Source: Desulfovibrio sp.
GTDB taxonomy: Bacteria; Desulfobacterota; Desulfovibrionia; Desulfovibrionales; Desulfovibrionaceae
DNA: 33,266 nt
Direction: 5' to 3'
Assembly (NCBI GenBank): GCA_031269345.1
Contig: JAISZH010000052.1
Span: 1 to 33,266 of the forward strand
How positions within the stretch are numbered: the stretch's first letter is position 1; each line of letters starts with the position of its first letter. Below the pieces are notes generated by a model that saw nothing but the letters and a program-made list of their open reading frames with translations, made no database searches and was not told the origin of the DNA. Shown piece after piece: positions 20,191 through 29,445 of this stretch. Position numbers and translations under genes: made by a program.

Positions 20191-22350
20191 ATGGCCAAAG
20201 TGGAAAAACGCAAATTTCGGACCGAGACGCAGAAGGTTCTGAATATTCTCACACATTCCCTTTACACGAACCGGGAAATATTCCTGCGCGAGCTGCTCTC
20301 CAATGCCGCCGACGCCTTGGAAAAACTGCGTTTTACGCAGAGCGGGGGAGGAGAAGTGCGCGAAGCCGGGCTGCCTCTGGAAATCAGGGTGAGCGTGGAC
20401 AAGATCTCCGGGATTTTGCAAATCACCGATACGGGTCTTGGCATGAGCGAAAGCGAACTTGTGGACAATCTGGGCACAATCGCCAGATCCGGGTCCGAAC
20501 GTTTTCTCGCGGATATCCGGGCTGAAGCCGTCGGCAGGGATGAGGCAGCGCCGGGAAAAGGGACCGGGGCGGAAGAGGTAGCGCCGGGTAAAGGGACCGG
20601 GGCGGAAGAGGTAGCGCCGGGAAAAGAGGCCGGGGCGGAAGAGGTAGCGCCGGGAAAAGAGGCAGGGGCGGAAGAGGCCGCGCCGGGAAAAGAGGCCGCC
20701 GGGGAATCCCATCCGGGGCAAACGGAGGATGCTGCCGGGCCGAAACCGGATGGCGATGCCGGTGAAGGCGCTTCAGATGCTGGAGGAGAGATCGGCGGAC
20801 AGATTATAGGACATTTCGGGATCGGCTTTTACTCCGTGTTCATGGTTGCGGATTCCGTGGAGGTTGTTTCCCTGCCCGCCCGGGGAGACGCCGGTCCCTG
20901 CCTCTGGACGTCAGACGGAGCAAGCGGTTTTTCCGTCCGGCGCCTGGAAGGGGAGGAAGCGGCAGGGTATCGGCGGGGTACGACCGTCAGGGCCAAGATC
21001 AAAAAAGACGCAAGCGAGTTTTTGGAAAAATACCACTTACAGTCTGTCATCCGCAAACATTCTAATTTTCTGCCTTTCCCGATTTTTCTGGAGGACGAGC
21101 GCTTAAACTCCACCCCGGCCCTCTGGCGCGAGCCGCGCTCCAGCGTCCGCAGGGAACAGTATGATGAATTCTACAAATACCTCACCTATGACGAGAAGCC
21201 GCCTCTGGACGTCCTCCATATCTCCGTGGACGCTCCCGTCCAGTTCAACGCGCTGGTCTTCATCCCCGACAGCGAGCAGGATTATTTCGCCCTGCAGCAG
21301 GAGCGCTGGGGATTGGATCTCTACGCGCGCCGGGTGCTGATTGAGCGCGCGAACAAAGATTTGGCGCCGAATTATCTTTCCTTCCTGAAGGGGGTGGTGG
21401 ACACAGAGGATTTGCCTCTCAACATCTCGCGCGAGAACTTGCAGGAAAATCTGGTGTTGCGTAAGATCTCTCAGACTCTGGTCAAGCATGTATTCAACCA
21501 TCTGGAAAAGATGGCCGAGGCGGAGAGCGGCCGCTATGAGTCTTTCTGGAAACTGCACGGCAAATATTTTAAATTCGCCTTCAACGATTACGTGAACAAA
21601 GACCGGGCGGCCGCCCTGATGCGTTTTCCCTCTTCAGCGGCTGAAGGCGGCTACATCAGCCTGGACGGCTACATCAGCCGCGCCAAACCCGGCCAGAAGG
21701 AAATCTGGCATGTTTCCGCCCCCTCGCCTGAAGCGGCCAAGGTGAACCCGCATCTGGAACGGTTTCTCCGCAAGGGAGTGGAAGTGCTTTATCTGCTTGA
21801 GCCGGTGGATGAATTCGCGCTGGAGGGGCTTGGCAAATACAGGGATTTCAGTTTCAAGTCCGTGGAGCATGCGGATGGAGCGGCCCTCGACGCTTTTCCG
21901 GACGTGGAGGGGGTTGCGTCCGCGCCTGCGGCTTTGAGCGGAGAGGAAAAGGCCGCCGCGGATTCTTTGCTTGCGCGGATGGGCGCGATCCTCGGGGACA
22001 AGGTCAGGGAGATACGGGTTTCGGATCGCCTGGCGGGCAGTCCGGCCGTGCTGGTTTCGCCGGAAGGGCTTTCCTCGTCCATGGAAAAACTGATTCGCGC
22101 TATGCGGAAGAACGACGAGGCGCCGGCTAAAATTCTGGAAGTCAACCCGGAACATCCGGTTTTGCGCGCCATGGCCCGTATTTGCGCCAAGGATCCGGAC
22201 AGTGACCTGCTTGCGGATCTGACCTTGAATCTTTTTGACAATGTGCGGCTTTTGGACGGCAGTCCGGACGATCCGCAGCTTATGGCGGATCGCGGCCTTA
22301 AGCTTATGGGCCGGGCGCTTTCCTGGTATACGGATTTGTCGGGCGTCTGA
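20191..22350 (+). CDS. htpG: Hsp90-family chaperone HtpG with repeat-rich insertion in the N-terminal domain
   Basis: EKRKFRTETQKVLNILTHSLYTNREIFLRELLSNAADALEKLR; TDTGLGMSESELVDNLGTIARSGSERFL; IIGHFGIGFYSVFMVAD; VDTEDLPLNISRENLQ. Confidence 0.95.
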   Translation: MAKVEKRKFRTETQKVLNILTHSLYTNREIFLRELLSNAADALEKLRFTQSGGGEVREAGLPLEIRVSVDKISGILQITDTGLGMSESELVDNLGTIARSGSERFLADIRAEAVGRDEAAPGKGTGAEEVAPGKGTGAEEVAPGKEAGAEEVAPGKEAGAEEAAPGKEAAGESHPGQTEDAAGPKPDGDAGEGASDAGGEIGGQIIGHFGIGFYSVFMVADSVEVVSLPARGDAGPCLWTSDGASGFSVRRLEGEEAAGYRRGTTVRAKIKKDASEFLEKYHLQSVIRKHSNFLPFPIFLEDERLNSTPALWREPRSSVRREQYDEFYKYLTYDEKPPLDVLHISVDAPVQFNALVFIPDSEQDYFALQQERWGLDLYARRVLIERANKDLAPNYLSFLKGVVDTEDLPLNISRENLQENLVLRKISQTLVKHVFNHLEKMAEAESGRYESFWKLHGKYFKFAFNDYVNKDRAAALMRFPSSAAEGGYISLDGYISRAKPGQKEIWHVSAPSPEAAKVNPHLERFLRKGVEVLYLLEPVDEFALEGLGKYRDFSFKSVEHADGAALDAFPDVEGVASAPAALSGEEKAAADSLLARMGAILGDKVREIRVSDRLAGSPAVLVSPEGLSSSMEKLIRAMRKNDEAPAKILEVNPEHPVLRAMARICAKDPDSDLLADLTLNLFDNVRLLDGSPDDPQLMADRGLKLMGRALSWYTDLSGV
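20542..20706 (+). repeat. Five 33-bp tandem units inside htpG (fifth degenerate)
   Basis: Units start at 20542, 20575, 20608, 20641, 20674: GAGGTAGCGCCGGGAAAAGRGRCCGGGGCGGAA, encoding EEVAPGK(G/E)(T/A)GA. Confidence 0.95.
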
Positions 22351-22365
22351 CGCCGATTTGCGTTA

Positions 22366-22622
<257 letters not shown>

Positions 22623-22668
22623 TTACGAAAGCCGCGCAGATGAACGCCGGCAGGAAAGGAGAGGGACG

Positions 22669-23535
22669 ATGAATGCCTTAGCCGAACGCACGAAGAGACT
22701 CTTGGAGCTTTTGGGACATGACGAGGAGCCTTTCGGGATGTTTTACTCGGAGGTAAAGCCCACAGGCGGTTTCGGACCGAAAGGCGGAGAAACCTTCAGC
22801 CGCGAGCGGGAGGCCGCCGGAGAAATTGACTGGCAGAAGGCTTTGGATAACTTCTCCTGTTTTATCGGCAATATCTGGCAAGCGCGCAAAAAAAAGAAGG
22901 CGGCCTGGCTGAGCCATGACGCATGCGGATGCATGGGCGCCGGCTTTTTCTCCGGCATGTACCGCCCCTATCTGGAAGCGAACATCCACTACGTTTCAAC
23001 CGGCACCCGGAATATGCTCATAGAAGGCGAATACTACCTCCCCACTCCTGAATCCATGCGCTCTTTCATGAACGACACGACTCCCGCCCCGGCCGGCGCC
23101 AAATATTGCGTCATAAAACCCCTGGGGCAGTTCACACAGGAAGAGGAACCACTGGTAGTGGTATTTTTCGCCAGGCCCGAAACCCTGAACGGCTTGCATT
23201 CCCTGACCTGCTTCGCGACCGGCAGCCATCTCGCCGTTGTCACGCCCTTCAGTACCGGTTGCGGCAGCATCATAGCCTGGCCCCTTGTCTATCAGCGGCG
23301 CGGAGAGGAACGCGCCGTGCTCGGTGGTTTCGACATCGCCGCTCGGAAATTTCTGAAAACGGACGAGCTCATCTTCTCCGTTCCCTTTGCCCTGTACGGC
23401 AAGATGCTTGACGCAATGGAGGATTCCGTCCTTACGCGTGGGATCTGGCAGCAGGAAGTAAGGCAAAAGGTCGTGAGCAGCCAACGCATATGGAGCAAGG
23501 AAGAAAAAGGCGAAAAGAACCAACGCAATGTCTAG
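22669..23535 (+). CDS. DUF169 family protein
   Basis: RTKRLLELLGHDEEPFGMFYSEVKP...CFIGNIWQARKKKKAAWLSHDACGCMGAGFFSGM...KPLGQFTQEEEPLVVVFFARPETLNGLHSL...GCGSII; start at 22669 supported by GGAAAGGAGAGGG. Confidence 0.8.
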   Translation: MNALAERTKRLLELLGHDEEPFGMFYSEVKPTGGFGPKGGETFSREREAAGEIDWQKALDNFSCFIGNIWQARKKKKAAWLSHDACGCMGAGFFSGMYRPYLEANIHYVSTGTRNMLIEGEYYLPTPESMRSFMNDTTPAPAGAKYCVIKPLGQFTQEEEPLVVVFFARPETLNGLHSLTCFATGSHLAVVTPFSTGCGSIIAWPLVYQRRGEERAVLGGFDIAARKFLKTDELIFSVPFALYGKMLDAMEDSVLTRGIWQQEVRQKVVSSQRIWSKEEKGEKNQRNV

Positions 23536-23550
23536 CCTGTACGGTCGCGA

Positions 23551-23622
23551 CAGGCGTGAAGATCGCTTCGCCGGAAAGCGTGGTTTCCGGCCCGCTCCGC
23601 CGCCATCCCAATTCGCTTTCTG
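23551..23622. repeat. Interspersed hairpin element family 3, copy 2 (inverted relative to 19922-20044)
   Basis: GCCGGAAA-GCGTGG-TTTCCGGC (23570-23591) and TCCCAATTCGCTTTCT, the reverse complement of AGAAAGCGAATTGGGA. Confidence 0.6.
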
Positions 23623-23770
23623 GAGCATTGTACCTTTGAGATGACGCACCCCCGGCCCTCTCCAGCCTACGCCCGCTCCGGCGGTTAACAGCGCAAATAA
23701 ATTGCGCTTACGCCTCTGTAGCGGGCGTCCGCCCTCGCGGTCGCCAGAGCTATTTTAAAGTGAAATTGCT
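23622..23770 (+). repeat. ~150-bp interspersed element family 4, copy 1
   Basis: TTTGAGATGACGCACCCCCGGCCCTCTCCAGCCTACGCCCGCTCCGGCGGTTAACAGCGCAAATAAATTGCGCTTACGCC...GCGGGCGTCCGCCCTCGCGGTCGCCAGAGC matches the reverse complement of 32724-32873. Confidence 0.85.
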
Positions 23771-23818
23771 AGGGTACAATTCATCGCACATTGGTATGAC
23801 GTGCCGGCTTTGCCGGAG

Positions 23819-24583
23819 TCAGCCGCGCATAGCCCTGCGGAACCGGCGGGCAAGGTAGACGGTGAAAAAAATCGCGGAGATCAGCAACAGGTAGTCCAAA
23901 ATCGAAGCTTCAAAAGGCGGCCGCACATTTTGCAGGCCCTTGTCCGGCAGGATGCGCAAGGTACGCACGCTGGCGGCAATGCCCCTGTCATACTCCGCCT
24001 GAGGCGGACCGTCATACAGGGTCATCAGGACTAGCGCCCCGTGCGCGGTCAGCGTCATCCTGATGTGCCGGTTGCGGGTCGTGGCCTCTTCCTGGGAAAA
24101 ATCCAGCACGGAACGCAAATTGAGCGAGAAAAAATCATCCCCCAGGTAGCTGTTGACCATGACGCTCCGGGGAAAAAGCTCCAGGTAGGACTCCTGCACG
24201 GCGTTGGCCAGAGAGGCCGCGACGCCCCGGGGTTTTTCGGCCATGTTCTTTACGGCCTCCGCGTTCAGGCCAAGGGTCGCGTACTCCAGGGTGAACAGGA
24301 TCAGGGCCGGAGAAGCCGGGGCGCTGTCCGGCAGGAAGGCGCCCCGCATCAAGGATGCTCCGGGAATGATTCCGTCCCGCATAAAAACGACGCATATCCG
24401 GCGGGCCTGTTCCTCCAGAAGGCGAACGTCGGAGATCTCCCGCCAGCCGGAAGAAGGCAGCGGCAGCTCGTACCCCGCGACGTCGTCCCGCAAAAGGGGA
24501 GGGGCAGGCTCATCCTGCGCCTTCAGGGGAGAAGGAAGGAACAACCAGGCGACAAAAAAGAGAACCGCGCAGCATCTCCGCAC
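23819..24583 (-). CDS. Hypothetical exported protein with C-terminal transmembrane segment
   Basis: VRRCCAVLFFVAWLFLPSPLKAQDEPAPPLL... signal-like N-terminus; C-terminal ILDYLLLISAIFFTVYLARRFRRAMRG. GTG start at 24583 chosen from upstream GGAGG; ORF extends further upstream. Confidence 0.65.
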   Translation of the reverse strand: MRRCCAVLFFVAWLFLPSPLKAQDEPAPPLLRDDVAGYELPLPSSGWREISDVRLLEEQARRICVVFMRDGIIPGASLMRGAFLPDSAPASPALILFTLEYATLGLNAEAVKNMAEKPRGVAASLANAVQESYLELFPRSVMVNSYLGDDFFSLNLRSVLDFSQEEATTRNRHIRMTLTAHGALVLMTLYDGPPQAEYDRGIAASVRTLRILPDKGLQNVRPPFEASILDYLLLISAIFFTVYLARRFRRAMRG

Positions 24584-24604
24584 GCCCACAGGCCTCCATA
24601 CTTG

Positions 24605-24644
24605 CCGGCATGCGGAGCGCCAGCCCGGGCGCTCCGCATGCCGG
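24605..24644. terminator. Strong hairpin between the permease gene and the 23819 gene (terminator/attenuator-like, no clear T-tract)
   Basis: Perfect 17-bp stem CCGGCATGCGGAGCGCC / GGCGCTCCGCATGCCGG. Confidence 0.5.
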
Positions 24645-24651
24645 ACTGGCA

Positions 24652-26061
24652 TTAGTATATTCCGGTCAGACCATAGATGATGAGCACAGTGATCAGGGCG
24701 ATCAGCGGACCGACGGTTGCCACGACAAAGATGGGCACATACGCCTGACGGTGGGTCAGGCCGGTCACGAACATGGAGGTGATGACCGCGCCGTTGTGTG
24801 GCAGGCTGTCCAGACCTCCTGAGGCCATAGTGGCCACCCGGTGGGCTACTTCCAGGGGTATTTTCGCTTCGTTGCACATCTGGATGAACATATCGGACAT
24901 GGCCGCCATGGCGATGGCGATACCGCCAGAGGCCGAGCCCACAATGCCGCACAGCACGTTCACGGTGACAGCCTCGGTGATCAGCGGGTTTCCGCCGAAG
25001 CCCTTGAACAGCTCAACCATGAACAAAAAGCCCGGCAGCGCGGCGATGATGGAACCGTAGCCGAATTCCGAGGCCGTGTTCATGATGGCCAGGAGAGAAG
25101 CGGCCATGGCCGACTTCATCCCTTCATGGAAGCCCTTGACGATGGGCTTCAGCCCCAGGAGGATGGTGGCGAGGATGGCCGCGATCATGGCGATTTCCAC
25201 GGCCCACATGCCGCGCATGGAGGCCACCGTGATGTCTATGGGGGTCTTGAGGCCGGGGAAGGCCAGGACGTACTTGTCACCGAACAGGTAGGGCACGCCG
25301 TGCTTGGTCATGACATAGTTGACCACACCCACGAGCAGCAGGGGGATCATGGCGATGCTCCAGTGCGGCATCTTCATGTTGGGATCAAGTGGGTCGGGTT
25401 CCTGCAAAAGCGGTTCGCCGCCGGAGTACGTTTCTCCTTTGGCCGCGGCCTTTCTTTGCTCGCGCATGAAATAGGCCATGCCCACTCCGAACATGACCAG
25501 GGCGGCCATTATGCCCATGATGGGGGCGGAATAGGCGTCGGTCTTGAAGTAGGAGGTGGGGATGAGGTTCTGGATCTGGGGAGAGCCCGGCAGGGCGACC
25601 ATGACGAAGGTGATGCCGCCCAGCCAGATGGCGCCGGGGATGAAGCGCTTGGGAACCCCCGCCAGTTTGAACATTTCCGCGGCAAAGGGATACACGGTGA
25701 ACACCACCACATGGGTGGAAACGCCGCCGTAACTCAATATCGCCGCCACCAGCACGATGGTCAGGATGGCGTTTTTCGGGCCCACCACCTTAAAGATGGC
25801 GTGGGTCAGAGATTTGGCGAAACCGGCCATTTCCACGACTTTGCCGAAAATGGCCCCCAGCATGAAGAAGGGAAAGAAGTTGCGCACAAACTCGGACGTC
25901 TTCTGCATGAACAGGTTGGTATACGCGGGCAGGATGGACAGAGGCTCCAGGCAGGCCACTGCCGCCAACGCGACAATCGGTGCGAAGATAATGACGCTGT
26001 AGCCTCGGTAAGCTACAATCATCAGGACAAATAATGCCAAGACAACAATCAATACATCCAT
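24652..26061 (-). CDS. GntP-family-like organic acid permease
   Basis: MDVLIVVLALFVLMIVAYRGYSVIIFAPIVALAAVACLEP...YGGVSTHVVVFTVYPFAAEMFKLAGVPKRFIPGAIWLGGITFVMVALPGSPQIQNLIPT...ASGGLDSLPHNGAVITSMFVTGLTHRQAY. Confidence 0.85.
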   Translation of the reverse strand: MDVLIVVLALFVLMIVAYRGYSVIIFAPIVALAAVACLEPLSILPAYTNLFMQKTSEFVRNFFPFFMLGAIFGKVVEMAGFAKSLTHAIFKVVGPKNAILTIVLVAAILSYGGVSTHVVVFTVYPFAAEMFKLAGVPKRFIPGAIWLGGITFVMVALPGSPQIQNLIPTSYFKTDAYSAPIMGIMAALVMFGVGMAYFMREQRKAAAKGETYSGGEPLLQEPDPLDPNMKMPHWSIAMIPLLLVGVVNYVMTKHGVPYLFGDKYVLAFPGLKTPIDITVASMRGMWAVEIAMIAAILATILLGLKPIVKGFHEGMKSAMAASLLAIMNTASEFGYGSIIAALPGFLFMVELFKGFGGNPLITEAVTVNVLCGIVGSASGGIAIAMAAMSDMFIQMCNEAKIPLEVAHRVATMASGGLDSLPHNGAVITSMFVTGLTHRQAYVPIFVVATVGPLIALITVLIIYGLTGIY

Positions 26062-26078
26062 TTTGGCACTCCTTAGCG

Positions 26079-26522
26079 TTATATGATATCTTCCACATGC
26101 TTTGCCGCGATGGCCACGGCTTCTCCTTCCACGACAACCTCGCCGCGTTGGTTGACGCAACGCGTCGCCATGCGGATGCGGTTCTTCTCAAGTTTTTCCG
26201 TAACCTCACCTTCGGCGCGCAAGGTGTCGCCGATTTTGACCGGGCGTTTGAAATTGCAGCTTTGCGATACGTACAGCGCGCCTTTGCCAGGAATATACAT
26301 CCCCACCAATGTGGAGAACAACGAAGCGGAAAGCATGCCCTGGGCGATGCGTCCGCCCATTTTCTTACCCAGGGAACTGCCGAGGGCATAGACCTCATCC
26401 ACATGGATAGGATTGAAATCCGCGGTCATGGCCGAAAAACTATGAATGTCCGATTCCGTGATGGTTTTCGAAAAGGAGGCTTTGTCGCCTATGTTGATTT
26501 CATCATAAGTTTTGCCCCTCAT
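26079..26522 (-). CDS. MaoC-family dehydratase / (R)-specific enoyl-CoA hydratase-like
   Basis: GKTYDEINIGDKASFSKTITESDIHSFSAMTADFNPIHVDEVYA...GRIAQGMLSASLFSTLVGMYIPGKGALYVSQSCNFKRPVKIGDTL. Confidence 0.88.
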   Translation of the reverse strand: MRGKTYDEINIGDKASFSKTITESDIHSFSAMTADFNPIHVDEVYALGSSLGKKMGGRIAQGMLSASLFSTLVGMYIPGKGALYVSQSCNFKRPVKIGDTLRAEGEVTEKLEKNRIRMATRCVNQRGEVVVEGEAVAIAAKHVEDII

Positions 26523-26581
26523 AGTTTCCTCCTTGCATGGACAAACGTCTTCGCTCCGGCGTTTGGCCGGAGCGAAGGTAT

Positions 26582-27724
26582 TTATTTCAGGCCTATGACG
26601 TTACGGGCAATGACCAATTTGTGAATTTCCGATGTGCCTTCGTAAATCTTGAGCAGACGGGAATCTCGGAACAGCCGCTCAATGGGCATATCTCTCATGT
26701 AGCCATAGCCGCCGTGTATCTGCATGGCCGTGTCGGCGCAGAAGCAGGCCGTTTCCGCCCCGTAATACTTGGCGATGGCGGCATCCAGGGAAAACGGCAG
26801 ACCCGCGCTTTTCAGCCAGGCGGCCTTGTACACCAAACCGCGCAAGGCTTCTATGCGCACCTTCATATCCGCCGCATACCAGGAAAGCCCCTGCTGCGCG
26901 CCGATGGGTTTGCCGAACTGCACCCGGTTGTTGAGATAGGTGACGGATTCCTCAAGAGCTCTTTCGGCAATTCCCAAACCTTGGGCGGCAATGCCGATGC
27001 GCGCGAAATCCAACAGTTCCATGGCCATGGCGAACCCTTTGCCAGGCGCGCCCAGCAGGTGGTCTTTGGGCACACGGCAGTCCTTGAAAAAGATTTCCAC
27101 GGTTTCGGATCCCCGCAGGCCGAGCTTGTCTTCCACTTTGCCCGCGCTGAAACCGGGAGTGCCCTTTTCCACCAGTATGCCGCTCATGCCACGCAGGCCC
27201 TTTTCCGGTTCTGTCAAGGCGAAGACCAGAGTTGTCTTGGCTATGGACCCGCCGGTGATGAAGCATTTGTTGCCGTTGAGCACATAATGGTCGCCATCGG
27301 ATATGGCCGTGGTCTTGGCGGCTGCGGCATCGGAGCCTGCCTGCGGCTCGGTGAGGGCAAAAGCGGCCAGATTGCCGCCACTCAACAGAGGCGGCAGGAA
27401 TTGTTTTTTCTGCGCGTCCGTGCCGTACTTGTAAATGCCGAACGGGGTAATCTGGGTGATGGACAGGGTCGCGGCTGTGGAGGCGCAACGCTTGGCCAGT
27501 TCTTCCACAATCAGCGCCTTGCTTATGTCATCGCCGCCGCTGCCGCCGTATTCCTCGGGAAAGCCCGTGCCCACGAAGCCGAGCTCGGTCATGCGCTTGA
27601 ACAGTTCATGCGAAAATTCGTGTCTGCTGTCCAGTTCGGCCGCCTTGGGCTCCACCTCTTTGAGAGCAAAGTCCTGCGCCGCCTGTTGAATAAGTTTCTG
27701 TTCTTCGGTGAGTTGAAAATCCAT
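26582..27724 (-). CDS. Short-chain acyl-CoA dehydrogenase
   Basis: MDFQLTEEQKLIQQAAQDFALKEVEPKAAELD...AFALTEPQAGSDAAAAKT...DKLGLRGSETVEIFF...QIHGGYGYMRDMPIERLFRDSRLLKIYEGTSEI. Confidence 0.93.
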   Translation of the reverse strand: MDFQLTEEQKLIQQAAQDFALKEVEPKAAELDSRHEFSHELFKRMTELGFVGTGFPEEYGGSGGDDISKALIVEELAKRCASTAATLSITQITPFGIYKYGTDAQKKQFLPPLLSGGNLAAFALTEPQAGSDAAAAKTTAISDGDHYVLNGNKCFITGGSIAKTTLVFALTEPEKGLRGMSGILVEKGTPGFSAGKVEDKLGLRGSETVEIFFKDCRVPKDHLLGAPGKGFAMAMELLDFARIGIAAQGLGIAERALEESVTYLNNRVQFGKPIGAQQGLSWYAADMKVRIEALRGLVYKAAWLKSAGLPFSLDAAIAKYYGAETACFCADTAMQIHGGYGYMRDMPIERLFRDSRLLKIYEGTSEIHKLVIARNVIGLK

Positions 27725-27824
27725 ACCTTACTCCTTATCTCTACTGCTTGCTTGTGTCTATACCGCGCCCATGCGCCAGCGCTTCCACCACCGCAGGCGG
27801 AAGAAGCGCCGTTCCGTTCCGCCC

Positions 27825-29384
27825 TTACAGCGTAAGCCCCATGGGCGCGTCCTTGAAAATGCGCGGATCCATGGTTTTCAGATCATCGGCGATCAAGGGT
27901 TTGAATTCCATCTTGGCCAGAATGTGTTTTTCCAGGTCCACGCCGGGAGCGATTTCCACCAGCATGATACCATCGGGCGTCAGCCGGAGTACCGCGCGTT
28001 CTGTCAGGTACAGCACTTCCTGGCCGGAAGAGACCGCGAATTCGCCGCTGAAGGTCACCTGTTCCAGCTTGTTGATGAACTTGACGCCATCGGCGTCTTT
28101 CACGATGTTCAACTTGCCGTCCTTGATCTCGTATTCGGCCTTGCCTGCGGTGAAAGTACCGCAGAAGCACACCTTTTTGGCGTTCTGCGAGATGTTCACG
28201 AAGCCGCCCGGCCCGACCACGCGTCCGGCGAACTTGCTCACGTTGACGTTGCCCTTCGGGTCGATCTGGGCCGCGCCCAGGCAGCTCAGATCGATGCCGC
28301 CGCCATCGTAGACATCGAAGATGTCCGGGTGTTTGTACATGGCCACGGGGTTGACCGAACCGCCTATGCCCACGCCGGGTAGCGGCACGCCTCCGAGTAT
28401 GCCGGATTCTATGGACAGGGTGATTTTGTCGGCAATGCCCTCTTCGCCCGCGACTCCCGCCACGGAATCGGGAATGCCGATGCCCAGGTTGACCAGTGTG
28501 TTCGGGGTGAGTTCAAAGGCCCCTCTGCGCCCGATGACTTTGCGCACGGTGAGGGGTTCCGGGGCAATGGCGTCCACGGGTATGCGGCGGTTACCGGCGC
28601 ATTCTGCGCGGTATTCCGGAAAGAGGAAAAACTGCACATTGTTTTCCGGCTTCCCTTCCACAACGTAGTCCACCATGAAGCCGTGCACCTTGACTTCCTG
28701 GGCTGGCAGGGAGCCGCGCGCCACCACCTTGTTGACCTGAGCGACGACTATACCGCCGCTGTTGTGCGCGGCGGCGGCCATCTCCAACTGGTCGCCGTGC
28801 GTGCCCTCGTCGCTGAGCGAAAGGTTGCCGTCGGTGTCCCCGTATGAGGCTTTGATAAAGCAGATGTTGATGGGAAAGGCTTTGTACAGGAGTTGTTCCC
28901 GACCGCAGACATTGAGCAGTTCCACCACTTCTTCACCGGAAGCGCGCGCCGCGTCGTTGGCCTTGCAGCCTTCCAGGCGAGGGTCGGCGAAGGTTTTCAG
29001 CCCGACATGGGTGAGCACACCCACCTTGCCGCCGCCTATGGCGCGCAATAGATGTGAGGTAACGCCCTGAGGCACCATATAGGAAACTATCTTGTTCTCA
29101 ACGGTAAGTTTGTTAAGTCCGGGCTCCAGGCCGATATGGGCGCAATACAGCTTCTTGATCAGGCCCTCAATGGCCAGATGGTTGCAGCCGCGCGTCTTGC
29201 CATCGCCCACAGCGGCCGTGTGAAATATTGTGAGGCCGCTCGGAGACCCGGAGGCAAGCCTGCGTTCCTTGAGGGCAATCAGTATTTCCTCGGGCACTCC
29301 GGACCCCACAAAACCGCCCACGCCGAGCGTCATGCCGTCCTTGACCAGTTCGGCCGCCTGTTGCGCCGTAATAACCTTGCTCAT
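27825..29384 (-). CDS. Acyl-CoA:carboxylate CoA-transferase (fused AtoD/AtoA-like, propionate CoA-transferase/YdiF family)
   Basis: MSKVITAQQAAELVKDGMTLGVGGFVGSGVPEEILIAL...PNTLVNLGIGIPDSVAGVAGEEGIADKITLSIESG...GGIDLSCLGAAQIDPKGNVNVSKFAGRVVGPGGFVNI. Confidence 0.92.
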   Translation of the reverse strand: MSKVITAQQAAELVKDGMTLGVGGFVGSGVPEEILIALKERRLASGSPSGLTIFHTAAVGDGKTRGCNHLAIEGLIKKLYCAHIGLEPGLNKLTVENKIVSYMVPQGVTSHLLRAIGGGKVGVLTHVGLKTFADPRLEGCKANDAARASGEEVVELLNVCGREQLLYKAFPINICFIKASYGDTDGNLSLSDEGTHGDQLEMAAAAHNSGGIVVAQVNKVVARGSLPAQEVKVHGFMVDYVVEGKPENNVQFFLFPEYRAECAGNRRIPVDAIAPEPLTVRKVIGRRGAFELTPNTLVNLGIGIPDSVAGVAGEEGIADKITLSIESGILGGVPLPGVGIGGSVNPVAMYKHPDIFDVYDGGGIDLSCLGAAQIDPKGNVNVSKFAGRVVGPGGFVNISQNAKKVCFCGTFTAGKAEYEIKDGKLNIVKDADGVKFINKLEQVTFSGEFAVSSGQEVLYLTERAVLRLTPDGIMLVEIAPGVDLEKHILAKMEFKPLIADDLKTMDPRIFKDAPMGLTL

Positions 29385-29445
29385 ACACTATACTCCTTAT
29401 GCTTGTAAAAAAATTCGCCGAAGGGCAGGCTGTGCACGGGGAACA

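Noticed and set aside
20050-20721. 223-aa minus-strand ORF with FSRRYLFRPG repeats
   Set aside because: The repeats are just the antisense translation of the 33-bp htpG tandem array.
24652-24952. N-terminal half of the 377-aa ORF 23819-24952
   Set aside because: Out-of-frame antisense-free overlap with the permease coding region on the same strand; a real start lies near 24583.
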